A DNA stretch of 64,000 bases, taken from contig NZ_CP120638.1 of the NCBI RefSeq assembly GCF_029537235.1, positions 4,094,501 through 4,158,500 of the forward strand, read 5' to 3'. The position numbers and the translations under genes are program-made. The notes beneath the pieces are model-generated. The model had not been told where the DNA came from and did no database searches. It was given only the letters and a program-made list of their open reading frames with translations. Positions 9,339-18,759 of this stretch are shown here, piece by piece. Each line of letters opens with the position of its first letter. Position 1 is the first letter of the stretch. This stretch comes from Rhizobium sp. 32-5/1 (GTDB taxonomy: Bacteria; Pseudomonadota; Alphaproteobacteria; Rhizobiales; Rhizobiaceae).

Positions 9339-10061
9339 GTGGAGTTGAAAGATATTATTGGGCTTTTCTGGTTCAAATATTCGCAATTGCAACTTGCCGT
9401 CCGCTCCGGTGATGAAGTGCTCACAAGTATTCTCGACCGTGAAATCGACCCCATTCTCCGGGAAATATATGAGGCTAAGGCAGGCAATGTTGCCGATGCC
9501 CGGCTGCAGTTTCAGTTGCTCATCGACCTGTTGCAAAAAGAGGCCGATGACATGTCCTGCGTGCTTCGCCACTCGACCATTCTCAAGGCGCTTGTCGATC
9601 GCTATTTCTCCGATGTCGCAGCCGACGATGAATCCGCCCGATGGCTACCCATGTCCCAATCGGCTGCCGCAGTGTTCAAGGGCAGGGCGGATGAAGGCTT
9701 TCTCAATGAGGCCATTCTCGACTGCCTACCCGACCGGATCGCAGTGATCACGCCGGACTATCGGTATCTTTACACCAATCCTGTTAATGCTGACCGGCTT
9801 GAACTCAGGCCCATCGATCTTGTGGGGCGGCATATCGTCGAGTTCGTCGGCATCCAGCGGTTCGAGCAGCGTGTCAAGCCGAACCTCGACAAGTGTTTTG
9901 CCGGCGAGGCCGTCGATTATACCTTCTCCAAGGAAATGAAGGGACGCACCATTGTCGTCCGCTGCCGGATGAACCCTTGCCGCTCCGGCACCGGCAAGCT
10001 GATCGGTGCGATCATTGTGCTTCAGGAAATAGCCGACAGACGGCGAGCCATCGCCGCCTGA
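9339..10061 (+). CDS. PAS-domain protein with N-terminal helical region
   Basis: A 240-residue protein. The first half is helical and resembles no catalytic domain I know (LKDIIGLFWFKYSQLQLAV to ADDMSCVLRHSTILKAL). The second half is a PAS domain (FLNEAILDCLPDRIAVITPDYRYLYTNPVNADRL through IVVRCRMNPCRSGTGKLIGAIIVLQEI), the type of sensor fold that binds small ligands or mediates dimerisation. It has no kinase, GGDEF or helix-turn-helix output domain, so it may signal through a partner. The start is GTG 9339, preceded by GGAGG. No operon partner is visible: the next genes are on the opposite strand. Confidence 0.75.
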   Translation: MELKDIIGLFWFKYSQLQLAVRSGDEVLTSILDREIDPILREIYEAKAGNVADARLQFQLLIDLLQKEADDMSCVLRHSTILKALVDRYFSDVAADDESARWLPMSQSAAAVFKGRADEGFLNEAILDCLPDRIAVITPDYRYLYTNPVNADRLELRPIDLVGRHIVEFVGIQRFEQRVKPNLDKCFAGEAVDYTFSKEMKGRTIVVRCRMNPCRSGTGKLIGAIIVLQEIADRRRAIAA

Positions 10062-10071
10062 CGAAAGCATT

Positions 10072-10425
10072 TCATTTGTCCGACCAGACCGCGAGTTCAT
10101 AGCCGTCGGGATCCTGGAAATGAAAGCGTCGTCCTCCGGGAAACGAAAAGACAGGCTCCACGATTTTTGCGCCCGCGGCTTCGATCCGGCTTTGCGTTGC
10201 CGCGAGATCATCGGCGTAGAGAATGATGAGCGGCCCACCCGGTCTGATGGTGCCGATCGGAGTAAATCCTCCGGTCAACCGGCCGTCGGTGAATTCGCAA
10301 TAGGCCGGGCCAAAATCAGTGAAGCGCCAACCGAAGACCGGACCGTAAAACGCTTTCGACCGTTCGATGTCCGCAACGACAAATTCGATATTGTCGATCT
10401 GTCTGTCTGTGCCCTTATGGCTCAT
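10072..10425 (-). CDS. VOC (glyoxalase/bleomycin-resistance) family protein
   Basis: A 117-residue single-domain member of the vicinal oxygen chelate superfamily. The beta-alpha-beta modules are recognisable in IDNIEFVVADIERSKAFYGPVFGWRF and IILYADDLAATQSRIEAAGAKI, ending with FHFQDPDGYELAVWSDK. Family members bind metals or sequester small molecules, and the substrate cannot be told from sequence. The start codon overlaps the end of the upstream SRPBCC gene by four bases, so the two are co-translated and may act on the same class of compound. Confidence 0.85.
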   Translation of the reverse strand: MSHKGTDRQIDNIEFVVADIERSKAFYGPVFGWRFTDFGPAYCEFTDGRLTGGFTPIGTIRPGGPLIILYADDLAATQSRIEAAGAKIVEPVFSFPGGRRFHFQDPDGYELAVWSDK

Positions 10426-10835
10426 TTTGACTGTCCTTCCCGTTCCAGAATTGTTTTCAAAGTCGTCAGATCCTTCACGACCCAGGCGGCGTCTGCATCG
10501 AACTGCTCGGCGCTCATGCCGTCCTGCCGCAACAGCGTAAACATGACCTCAGTGCCGCTGCCGTTCGGTACAACGCGCAGGGCGTTGAAGACCGCCTCGC
10601 CCGAAGGCAGCACGACCGTGTGATCTATGATGCCAAAGCTGTTGTCCGGGGCAAAGTGGATCCGTATATCGCCGAGCGCGCCTTCGGCAATCCAGCCGTC
10701 TTCCGTCTGCCTCAGGCCGGATGCAAGGCCAGATGCCCAGAGCGGCATGTTTTCCGGCCGGGACGCAAAGGCATAGACGGCGTCGGTGGGTCGGTCGATG
10801 CCGATATGAATAATTTTCGCGTCCATCAGGGCCAT
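10422..10835 (-). CDS. SRPBCC-family small-molecule-binding protein
   Basis: A 137-residue START/Bet v1-like protein with the pattern IDRPTDAVYAFASRPENMPLWASGL at the front and a C-terminal helix (AAWVVKDLTTLKTILEREG). These proteins hold hydrophobic ligands, and many small bacterial ones are of unknown function. The reading frame stays open upstream as far as 11108, but I choose ATG 10835 because the family domain begins there and the upstream stretch has no homologous appearance. It lies directly upstream of, and overlaps, the VOC gene. Confidence 0.8.
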   Translation of the reverse strand: MALMDAKIIHIGIDRPTDAVYAFASRPENMPLWASGLASGLRQTEDGWIAEGALGDIRIHFAPDNSFGIIDHTVVLPSGEAVFNALRVVPNGSGTEVMFTLLRQDGMSAEQFDADAAWVVKDLTTLKTILEREGQSK

Positions 10836-11128
10836 GAAATTTCCTGTTGTCCTCGGGCTTTTGCGGTCGCGCGCCTCAAAAGCGGTGACGCATTTCACGG
10901 GGGTTGAGCCGTTGTCGGACCTTCCGCGGAAGTCGCGTTTTTGGCAATCCCGCTTGTTACGAATGTGTAGTCCTGCACAAGTTTCACCTGTCACGCCGAA
11001 GTCTTGATGCGTGCCTGCATCGCTTCTGGGATGCCCCCTAAATCTGCTGCATTTATCGAACAATCGCTTGTCGTTAATCGATTTGAATGCCAAAACTCGC
11101 TCAACCAAAGTCTAACGGAGGCACACAC
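10836..11128. other. Divergent promoter region between the SRPBCC gene and gnd
   Basis: About 290 bases that must hold promoters in both directions. The + strand end carries the gnd ribosome binding site ACGGAGG. I see no gene or clear operator in it. Confidence 0.4.
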
Positions 11129-12559
11129 GTGGCACAGGCGGAAATCGGGCTGATCGGGCTCGGCGTTATGGGATCGAATCTGGCGCTAAACATTGCCGAA
11201 AAGGGCAACAAGATCGCGGTTTTCAACCGCACGGTCGATGCGACCCGCAAATTTTACGCCGATGCCGGCAGCCTCCAGAGCCAGATCGTTCCGTGTGAAA
11301 CGATCGAGGAATTCGTAGCTGCCATCCGGCCGCCGCGCCCGATCATCATCATGATCAAGGCCGGTGATCCGGTCGATCAGCAGATGGAATTGCTGAAGCC
11401 TTATCTCGAAAACAACGACATCATGATCGATGCGGGCAATGCGAATTTCCGCGACACAATGCGCCGTTTTGAAAATCTCAAGGACAGCGGTCTGACCTTC
11501 ATCGGCATGGGCGTCTCCGGCGGCGAAGAGGGGCGCGCCACGGCCCGTCGATCATGGTCGGCGGCAAGGAAGAATCCTGGAAGCGCGTCGAGAAAGTGCT
11601 GACCTCGATCGCCGCCAAATATGACGGCGTGCAGTGCGTTGATTGGCTTGGCGAAAACGGCGCCGGGCATTTCGTTAAGACGATCCACAACGGTATCGAA
11701 TATGCCGACATGCAGATGATCGCCGAAATCTATGGCATCCTGCGCGATGGCCTCAAGATGAGCGCCACCGAGATCGGAGACGTCTTCGGTACCTGGAACA
11801 AAGGCCGGCTGAATTCCTATCTGATCGAAATTTCCGAGATTGTTCTGAAAGCCGCCGACCCGATCACGGGCAAGCCGATCGTCGATCTCATCCTTGATAA
11901 GGCCGGCCAGAAGGGTACTGGCAAATGGTCTGTCATCGAGGCGCAGAACATGGGCGTCCCCGCAACCGGCATCGAAGCCGCCGTTGCTGCGCGTAGCATC
12001 TCCTCAATGAAGGACGAACGTGTCGCGGCTGAAAAAGTGCTCGGCCTGCCGCCGGTCGGCGAATTCAAGGTGGCCGACAGGGAGGCATTCCTGAAAGACC
12101 TTGAAAGCGCGCTGCTGGCCTCCAAGATCGGCGCCTATGCGCAGGGCTTTGCTGTCCTGTCAGCCGCATCGAAGGAGTTCGGCTGGAACCTGCCGATGCC
12201 GACGATTGCCAAGATCTGGCGTGCCGGCTGCATCATCCGCTCGCAGTTCCTGGACGAGATTACCACGGCCTTCACCAAGGACCCGCATGTCGCCAATCTG
12301 ATCGTGACACCGGCTTTTGCTACGATGGTCAAGGACAGCGATGGCGCGCTGCGGCGTGTCGTCTCGGCTGCCGTGCTCGGTGGTCTGCCGGTTCCGGCCC
12401 TGGCATCGGCGCTCGGTTATTTCGACAGCTACCGCCGCGGCCGAGGCACGGCCAACGTCATCCAGGCCCAGCGCGATTTCTTCGGCGCCCATGGTTTTGA
12501 TCGTATTGACGGCGCCGATCTCGCATCACGGCCCCTGGGGCAGCGGTCTCAACGCCTGA
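11129..12559 (+). CDS. gnd: 6-phosphogluconate dehydrogenase (decarboxylating), two frameshifts
   Basis: Gnd converts 6-phosphogluconate to ribulose 5-phosphate with production of NADPH in the pentose phosphate pathway. The N-terminal Rossmann motif is IGLIGLGVMGSNLALNIAEKG, with NRT giving NADP preference. The catalytic region GENGAGHFVKTIHNGIEYADMQ and the family pattern DKAGQKGTGKW are intact. The start is GTG 11129 behind ACGGAGG. Frame breaks occur at the GGGG run 11530-11533 (one G missing before ARHGPSIMVGGK) and near 12529-12533 (one extra base). With the second corrected the protein ends in the normal LHHGPWGSGLNA at 12559. Both breaks look like sequence errors in a gene that should be functional. 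Confidence 0.92.
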
Positions 12560-12593
12560 TATGGTTTCCGGTTGATCAGACCGGAAACCATAT
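12559..12593 (+). terminator. Perfect 14-bp hairpin immediately after gnd
   Basis: ATATGGTTTCCGGT (12559-12572) pairs perfectly with ACCGGAAACCATAT (12580-12593) around a seven-base loop. It overlaps the last base of the gnd stop codon. No T run follows, so it may protect the 3' end of the message or cooperate with the hairpin further down. Confidence 0.6.
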
Positions 12594-12697
12594 TCCGTCC
12601 ATTGAAAATCTGGTCTTCCGGCCAGAGATTTTCGATGGTTCTTGTTTCCGGTTCGCGAAGCGATCAGCCGGAAACTGTATGAAATGGCGTTGATCGA

Positions 12698-12744
12698 ACA
12701 AACAACAACGGCCGCTGATCGCTTCAGCGGCCGTTGTTGTTTGT
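12698..12744. terminator. Bidirectional terminator between gnd and the convergent lacI-type gene
   Basis: A perfect 21-bp inverted repeat (arms 12698-12718 and 12724-12744, loop TCGCT). The GC-rich inner stem GGCCGCTGA is flanked by AACAACAA and TTGTTGTT sequences, so each strand ends in a T-rich arm. It lies between two convergent genes. Confidence 0.8.
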
Positions 12745-12766
12745 ACCCAGTTCTCGAATTGCGACG

Positions 12767-13804
12767 TCAGTTCTGTGGAATGGGAAAACTCAATGTCTGC
12801 AACTCTCCAATCGAGCGCCCTTCGATCCGGGCAATCACGGCTTTTGCCAGTTCGCGGCCGGCAAGCCGGAAATCTTCGCGCAAGGTGATAACCTCCGGCC
12901 GCAGCCAGTTGAGGAAATCATTGGACTGCTTTGAAACCATATCGACGTCGCGCGCGAGTTTCCGACCGGCGGCCTCGATACCGGCGACCAGAGCCACGGC
13001 GCCGCCGCCGCTACCGGAGATGACACCGTCAGGCGCATCCGGCCCGCGCATGACCGCCTCGCAGGCCTCGCGGATGTCGGCAAGGCTGTTGTCTAGATCG
13101 ACATTGTTGAACGGCACGGCAATCGCACCAAAATCCCTCAAGCCCCGCTCGAAGCCGGCGCGCATGTGCAGGTGATAAGTGAGATATGGCGGCGGATGCA
13201 GCAGCATGATCCTGCGCCGGCCGCGTTCGACCAGCCGCCGGACGGCATCGTAGCCGAAACGCTCATTGTCGAAGTCATGATAGGGGTGTGTCAGCCCCAT
13301 CTCGGTCCGGCCATGGGTTCCGAACGGAAAGTTCCGCTCCATCATCAATGCCACGCGGGGATCCTTGGGTTCCGTACGGGAAATGATGACGCCGTCAGCG
13401 GCGCCGGTATCCAGAACGTAGCGGACCGGGTCGAGCGGGTCGCTGCGGGCGCTGTAGGGTGTGATGACCAGATGATACTGAGTCGAGGCCAAAATTTCGG
13501 ATATACCGACCACCATCGGGCTGGTGAGGCCGATGATTTCCTCCTCGAGGCTGAGGATCAGGCTGATGACGTTGGTCTTTCCGGTCCGAAGGCGAACGCC
13601 GGCGCGATTGGGATGATATCCCACCTGTGCCGCCACCAACCTGACGCGTTCCTTGGTTTCCGCGCCGATATCGGGTGCGTTCTTTAGGGCTCGCGACACG
13701 GTGGTGATGCCGAGCCCCGTCATGAAGGCGATCGTCTTCAGCGTCGGGCGACTGTCGGTGGATGGCGCTGCCACCACTGTCCTTGTTTTTGCCGTCTCAG
13801 TCAT
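12767..13804 (-). CDS. LacI-family transcriptional regulator of the adjacent sugar locus
   Basis: A 345-residue repressor-type protein. The N-terminal DNA-binding helix-turn-helix reads TLKTIAFMTGLGITTVSRALKN, followed by the hinge region HPNRAGVRLRTGKTNVISLIL and a periplasmic-binding-protein-like ligand domain with HYHDFDNERFGYDAVRRL-type features. It is divergent from the substrate-binding-protein gene of a sugar ABC transporter 506 bases away. In rhizobia this arrangement usually means local regulation of that transporter by the imported sugar. Its own effector is unknown; a mannoside or mannose derivative is inferred from the beta-mannosidase in the operon. Confidence 0.88.
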   Translation of the reverse strand: MTETAKTRTVVAAPSTDSRPTLKTIAFMTGLGITTVSRALKNAPDIGAETKERVRLVAAQVGYHPNRAGVRLRTGKTNVISLILSLEEEIIGLTSPMVVGISEILASTQYHLVITPYSARSDPLDPVRYVLDTGAADGVIISRTEPKDPRVALMMERNFPFGTHGRTEMGLTHPYHDFDNERFGYDAVRRLVERGRRRIMLLHPPPYLTYHLHMRAGFERGLRDFGAIAVPFNNVDLDNSLADIREACEAVMRGPDAPDGVISGSGGGAVALVAGIEAAGRKLARDVDMVSKQSNDFLNWLRPEVITLREDFRLAGRELAKAVIARIEGRSIGELQTLSFPIPQN

Positions 13805-14310
13805 GCCCCACTGCTTTCCTTGTGACGTCTCCCGCTCTGTCCGCGGCGTCTCAATAGGCTTTTTCCGGCCCTATTCACTCTGCCTGCACCGCATCAGTCG
13901 CCATCCATCGGTGTTATATACATTTTGTGACGTTGAGGCATCTCGACTGCGACAAATTGGAATTTTCAAAATCTGTAACGATACAGTAACAAAGTCGAGC
14001 GCTTTTTTGCGACAACGGATCCCATCTCTCCACACGGTTGAATCAGGCATGAATGCCGTTGTTTTTTGCGTTTGCGAAATCGAGTTCGGTATCTCGTAAA
14101 AGAAAAATGTGAAATGAATACTTGATATCAGTATGTTAAGCGCGAATATTTCGCATTGCGACATTCGTCTGCGAGTGCCTCAAATTTCATCGCTGTGTGC
14201 GCCTTTTAGGCGAGTAAAATTTTTGTGGGAATTTTCCGTTGTGGTGGTTGCGTCTGATAAATGTTTGAAATAGGTTTTTACGGCAACGTTACAGTGAGGG
14301 AGGAAAACTC
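13805..14310. promoter_or_regulatory. Divergent control region of the sugar locus, with a candidate LacI-type operator
   Basis: A 506-base, fairly AT-rich stretch between the lacI-type gene and the transporter operon. No gene is visible. Close to the transporter gene, GCAACGTTAC (14283-14292) has the central AACGTT symmetry common to LacI-family operators, and GAGGGAGGA just after it is the ribosome binding site. The operator call is a guess from symmetry and position. Confidence 0.4.
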
Positions 14311-15546
14311 ATGAAATTGCGGATTTTGGCTGCGGTACTCGCAGCAGGCGTATCCTTTTCGTTCGGTCCGGCCAATGCAGCTGAATTGGAAGTCACCCAT
14401 TGGTGGACATCGGGTGGCGAAGCTGCCGCCGTCGCGGAACTGGCAAAGGCTTTTGACGCTACTGGTAATAAATGGATAGACGGCGCGATTGCCGGTTCCG
14501 GCGGCACGGCACGGCCGATCATGGTCAGCCGCATCACGGGCGGCGATCCGATGGCAGCAACCCAGTTCAACCATGGCCGTCAGGCCGAGGAACTGGTGCA
14601 GTCCGGCCTGATGCGCGACCTGACGGATATCGCGACCAAGGAAGGCTGGAAGGATATCATCAAGCCGTCGAGCCTGCTCGACAGCTGCACGATTGACGGC
14701 AAAATCTATTGCGCGCCTGTGAACATCCACTCTTGGCAGTGGCTGTGGCTTTCCAACGCCGCGTTCAAGACAGCCGGCGTCGAAGTACCGAAGAACTGGG
14801 ATGAATTCGTTGCTGCCGCACCGGCGCTCGAGAAGGCCGGTATCGTTCCGCTCGCCGTCGGTGGTCAGCCGTGGCAGTCGGCCGGTGCGTTCGACGTGCT
14901 GATGGTCGCGATTGCCGGCAAGGATGTCTTCAACAAGGTGTTTGGCGACAAGGATGAGGACGTTGCCGCAGGGCCGGAGATCGCCAAGGTCTTCAAGGCT
15001 GCCGACGATGCCCGCAAGATGGCCAAGGGCAGCAATGTCCAGGATTGGAACCAGGCGACCAATCTGGTCATCACCGGCAAGGCCGGCGGCCAGATCATGG
15101 GCGACTGGGCGCAGGGTGAATTCCAGCTGGCTGGCCAGAAGGCCGGTACCGACTACACCTGCCTGCCGGGTCTTGGCGTCAACGAGATCATCTCTACCGG
15201 TGGTGACGCATTTTACTTCCCGCTGTTGAAGGACGAAGAGAAGTCTAAGGCACAGGAAGTGCTTGCCTCGACGCTGATCAGTCCGACGACACAGGTCGCC
15301 TTCAATCTCAAGAAGGGCTCGCTGCCGGTTCGCGGCGACGTCGATCTTGCCGCCGCCAATGACTGCATGAAGAAGGGTCTCGAAATCCTCGCAAAGGGCA
15401 ATGTGATCCAGGGCACCGACCAGCTTCTGTCTGCCGACAGCCAGAAGCAGAAGGAAGACCTCTTCTCCGAGTTCTTCGCCAATGCTTCGATGACGCCGGA
15501 AGATGCGCAGAAGCGCTTCGCCGACATCATCGGCTCCGCCGACTGA
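14311..15546 (+). CDS. Sugar ABC transporter substrate-binding protein
   Basis: A 411-residue periplasmic binding protein of the CUT1 family (extracellular solute-binding family 1). It has a Sec signal peptide (MKLRILAAVLAAGVSFSFGPANA) and the mature start AELEVTHWWTSGGEAAAVAELAKAF, which is typical of oligosaccharide binders. It feeds the two permeases and the ATPase encoded next. The ligand is not readable from sequence, but the beta-mannosidase further down suggests a beta-mannoside. A double hairpin lies between it and the permease genes, as often seen where the binding protein is made in excess. Confidence 0.9.
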   Translation: MKLRILAAVLAAGVSFSFGPANAAELEVTHWWTSGGEAAAVAELAKAFDATGNKWIDGAIAGSGGTARPIMVSRITGGDPMAATQFNHGRQAEELVQSGLMRDLTDIATKEGWKDIIKPSSLLDSCTIDGKIYCAPVNIHSWQWLWLSNAAFKTAGVEVPKNWDEFVAAAPALEKAGIVPLAVGGQPWQSAGAFDVLMVAIAGKDVFNKVFGDKDEDVAAGPEIAKVFKAADDARKMAKGSNVQDWNQATNLVITGKAGGQIMGDWAQGEFQLAGQKAGTDYTCLPGLGVNEIISTGGDAFYFPLLKDEEKSKAQEVLASTLISPTTQVAFNLKKGSLPVRGDVDLAAANDCMKKGLEILAKGNVIQGTDQLLSADSQKQKEDLFSEFFANASMTPEDAQKRFADIIGSAD

Positions 15547-15566
15547 TCCAGTGTGAATGTCTGCCG

Positions 15567-15621
15567 CAGGCCGGTTCCGTGTTCGGAGCCGGCCTGTCCG
15601 GCCCGCCTATGATGGGCGGGC
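15567..15621 (+). terminator. Two consecutive hairpins after the binding-protein gene
   Basis: The first stem pairs 15567-15578 with 15585-15596 (12 bp, one G-U pair). The second pairs GCCCGCC (15601-15607) with GGCGGGC (15615-15621). Neither is followed by a T run. Transcript-end stabilisation with read-through into the permease genes is the likely role. Confidence 0.6.
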
Positions 15622-15747
15622 GGGTGCGGCACATGTTCGGCGCGTTGCCTCCTGATGGAGGCGCGCCTGGAAAGCAAAAGCCTGCTGATCGGGGTCCGTT
15701 CGCAGCGCTTTTTCAGAACAGATCGAGTTTCGGGGGAGGAACCGCCA

Positions 15748-16650
15748 ATGACGGGCCAAGCGAATGCCGGCCGGCCAAACCAATTGCTGCGCAATCTCAA
15801 TTCAAAGATTGCCTCAATTCCGATGATACTCACTGCCGTCGTCATCTTTTTGGGCGGCACGTTGTGGACGGTGTTCTACTCGTTCACCAATTCCAAGCTC
15901 CTGCCGCGGCTGAGCTTTGTCGGTTTCGACCAGTACGAGCGCCTCTGGGCGGCACCGCGCTGGGTCATCTCCATTCAGAATCTCGCCGTCTACGGCATCT
16001 TCTCGCTGATCTTCAGCCTTTTGATCGGCTTCGTGCTGGCTGCCCTGATGGATCAGAAGATCAGGTTCGAAAACACCTTCCGAACGATCTTTCTCTATCC
16101 CTTCGCCCTGTCCTTCATCGTCACCGGCCTCGTCTGGCAGTGGATTCTCAATCCCGAGTTCGGCGTGCAATCCGTGGTGCGTTCGCTCGGATGGACCAGT
16201 TTTGCCTTCGATCCGCTCTATAATCCGAGCATCGTCATCTACGGCATCCTGATCGCCGCCCTGTGGCAGGGCACCGGTCTGGTGATGTGCCTGATGCTGG
16301 CCGGCCTGCGCGGTATCGACGAAGACATCTGGAAAGCCGCCCGCGTCGATGGCATCCCGATGTGGAGGACCTATGTCCAGATCATCATTCCGATGATGCG
16401 TCCGGTCTTCATCACCACGCTCGTCATCATCGCCAGCGGCATTGTCCGCGTCTACGATCTCGTCGTCGCCCAGACCAGCGGCGGACCCGGCATCGCGTCT
16501 GAAGTCCCTGCAAAATATGTCTACGATTACATGTTCCAGGCACAGAACCTCGGTCAGGGCTTTGCTGCCTCGACCATGATGCTGATCACCGTCGCCATCA
16601 TCATTGTGCCCTGGGCCTACCTGGAATTCGGAGGACGCAAGCGTGGCTGA
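15748..16650 (+). CDS. Sugar ABC transporter permease 1 (MalF type)
   Basis: A 300-residue inner-membrane permease with six predicted membrane spans. The cytoplasmic coupling motif (EAA loop) is DIWKAARVDGIPMWRTYVQI, which contacts the ATPase. I start at ATG 15748 because GGGGGAGGA lies eight bases upstream; the frame is open for about 90 bases before that but has no binding site. The 3' end overlaps the second permease by eight bases. Confidence 0.9.
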   Translation: MTGQANAGRPNQLLRNLNSKIASIPMILTAVVIFLGGTLWTVFYSFTNSKLLPRLSFVGFDQYERLWAAPRWVISIQNLAVYGIFSLIFSLLIGFVLAALMDQKIRFENTFRTIFLYPFALSFIVTGLVWQWILNPEFGVQSVVRSLGWTSFAFDPLYNPSIVIYGILIAALWQGTGLVMCLMLAGLRGIDEDIWKAARVDGIPMWRTYVQIIIPMMRPVFITTLVIIASGIVRVYDLVVAQTSGGPGIASEVPAKYVYDYMFQAQNLGQGFAASTMMLITVAIIIVPWAYLEFGGRKRG

Positions 16651-17573
16651 TACATCCGCTCTCAACCCCATCTCTGCTGGGCCAAGACTGGCCGCCGGTC
16701 CGAAGGGCAAGAAGCCCCGCCCGGTCCTCGCACCGCGCAACATCATGCTCTATGGCGCGCTGATCTTCGCCGCGATCTATTATCTACTGCCGCTCTACGT
16801 CATGGTCGTGACGTCGCTTAAGGGCATGCCGGAAATCCGGCTTGGCAACATCTTTTCGCCTCCGGTCGAAATCACCTTCGAGCCCTGGGTCAAGGCTTGG
16901 TCGACCGCCTGCACGGGCCTCAATTGCGATGGTCTTTCGCGCGGGTTCTGGAATTCCGTGCGCATCACCATTCCCTCGACAGTCGTCTCCATCGCGATCG
17001 CTTCGATCAACGGCTACGCGCTTGCCAACTGGCGTTTCAAGGGTGCGGACCTGTTCTTCACCATCCTGATCGTCGGCGCCTTCATTCCCTACCAGGTGAT
17101 GATCTATCCGATCGTTATCGTGCTCAGGGAAATGGGACTTTACGGATCGCTCACCGGCCTGATCCTCGTGCATACGATTTTCGGCATGCCGATCCTGACG
17201 CTCCTGTTCCGCAATTATTTCGCATCCCTGCCGGAAGAACTGTTCAAGGCGGCGCAGAATCGATGGGGCAGGGTTCTGGATGATCTATTTCAAGATCATG
17301 CTGCCCATGGCTTTGCCCATCTTCGTCGTCGCGATGATCCTGCAGATTACCGGCATCTGGAACGACTTCCTGTTCGGCGTGGTCTTCACGCGGCCCGAAT
17401 ACTACCCGATGACCGTGCAGCTCAACAACATCGTCAATTCCGTCCAGGGCGTGAAGGAATACAACGTCAACATGGCCGCCACCATCCTGACGGGCGCCGT
17501 GCCGCTGTTCGTTTATTTCGTCTCCGGCCGGCTTTTCGTCCGCGGCATCGCCGCCGGCGCAGTGAAAGGGTAA
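16643..17573 (+). CDS. Sugar ABC transporter permease 2 (MalG type), one frameshift
   Basis: The partner permease, about 309 residues, with an extended N-terminal tail (ADTSALNPISAGPRLA) and six membrane spans. It starts at GTG 16643, overlapping the first permease. The reading frame breaks inside the EAA loop near 17255-17259, where one extra base appears. Removing it gives ELFKAAQIDGAGFWMIYFKIMLPMALP, the normal coupling motif, and the protein continues to GRLFVRGIAAGAVKG. The break therefore looks like a sequence error. The ATPase gene begins five bases after the stop. Confidence 0.88.
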
Positions 17574-17577
17574 ATAC

Positions 17578-18669
17578 ATGACCAGCAACAGCGTATCGGT
17601 CAGGGATCTGTCATTGAGCTTCGGCGCGGTCACCGTGCTCGACAACCTGAATATCGACGTCGCCGATGGCGAATTCCTCGTGCTTCTCGGCTCGTCCGGT
17701 TGCGGCAAGTCGACGCTTCTCAACTGCATCGCCGGCCTGCTCGACGTCACCGAAGGCCAGATCTTCATCAAGGAGAAAAACGTCACCTGGGAAGAGCCCA
17801 AGGACCGCGGCATCGGCATGGTGTTCCAATCCTACGCGCTCTACCCGCAGATGACCGTCGAGGGGAACCTGTCCTTCGGCCTCAAGGTCGCCAAGCTGCC
17901 GCAGGCCGAGATCGACAAGCGGGTGGCGCGGGCTGCCGAAATCCTGCAGATCCAGCCGCTCCTGAAACGCAAGCCATCGGAACTCTCCGGTGGCCAGCGC
18001 CAGCGGGTCGCGATCGGCCGTGCCCTGGTCCGTGACGTGGATGTCTTCCTGTTCGACGAACCGCTCTCCAACCTCGATGCCAAGCTGCGCTCCGAGCTCC
18101 GCGTCGAGATCAAGCGTCTGCACCAGTCGCTGAAGAACACGATGATCTACGTCACCCACGACCAGATCGAGGCGCTGACGCTCGCCGACCGTATCGCGGT
18201 CATGAAGGGCGGGGTCATCCAGCAGCTCGCCGATCCGATGACGATCTACAACACGCCGGAAAACCTCTTCGTCGCCGGCTTTATCGGTTCGCCGTCGATG
18301 AATTTCTTCCGCGGCGAGATCGTCGAGCGGAATGGCCGCAAGGTCGTGTCGGTCAATGGTGTCGACCTGTCGATCGACAGCTACAAGGCCCGCGGCCCGA
18401 TCGAGACCGGCCGCAAGGTCGTGCTCGGTGTCCGTCCGGAACATGTGAAAGTCGATGAGGCGCCTGCCGGCACCGATATTCACGATGCCGTGGTGGATAT
18501 CGAGGAGCCGATGGGCGCGGACAATCTGCTCTGGCTGAAACTTGCCGGCCAGACCATGTCGGTGCGCATCGCCGGCGCCCGGCGTTATGCGCCGGGCACG
18601 GCAGTCCGGCTGTCCTTCGATATGAGCCTCGCCTCGATCTTCGATGAAAAGACGGAGAACAGGCTTTAA
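17578..18669 (+). CDS. Sugar ABC transporter ATP-binding protein (UgpC/MsmK type)
   Basis: A 363-residue ATPase that powers the transporter. It has the Walker A motif GSSGCGKST, Q-loop VFQSYALYP, signature LSGGQRQRVAIGRAL, Walker B VFLFDEPLSNLD and H-loop THDQ. The C-terminal OB-like (TOBE) domain, typical of CUT1 ATPases, includes LGVRPEHVKV. It is the last of the four transporter genes and precedes the beta-mannosidase gene. Confidence 0.92.
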   Translation: MTSNSVSVRDLSLSFGAVTVLDNLNIDVADGEFLVLLGSSGCGKSTLLNCIAGLLDVTEGQIFIKEKNVTWEEPKDRGIGMVFQSYALYPQMTVEGNLSFGLKVAKLPQAEIDKRVARAAEILQIQPLLKRKPSELSGGQRQRVAIGRALVRDVDVFLFDEPLSNLDAKLRSELRVEIKRLHQSLKNTMIYVTHDQIEALTLADRIAVMKGGVIQQLADPMTIYNTPENLFVAGFIGSPSMNFFRGEIVERNGRKVVSVNGVDLSIDSYKARGPIETGRKVVLGVRPEHVKVDEAPAGTDIHDAVVDIEEPMGADNLLWLKLAGQTMSVRIAGARRYAPGTAVRLSFDMSLASIFDEKTENRL

Positions 18670-18694
18670 CAGAATGATATGTGGACCGAACCGG

Positions 18695-18720
18695 CCCTCT
18701 TCCGCCGCCGTGGGAGAGGG
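18695..18720 (+). repeat. Short GC-rich hairpin before the beta-mannosidase gene
   Basis: CCCTCTTCC pairs with GGGAGAGGG (one G-U) across CGCCGCCGT. The sequence is close to the core of the palindromic repeats seen near 46.6 kb, and may be a fragment of one or simply an operon hairpin. Confidence 0.35.
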
Positions 18721-18759
18721 GACACGGCCGCGTCCGAATGCTCACCTGGATAACTTCGC

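Noticed and set aside
10836..11108. N-terminal extension of the SRPBCC gene
   Set aside because: The frame is open but the translation has no family resemblance, overlaps the gnd promoter region, and the domain begins at the internal ATG 10835.
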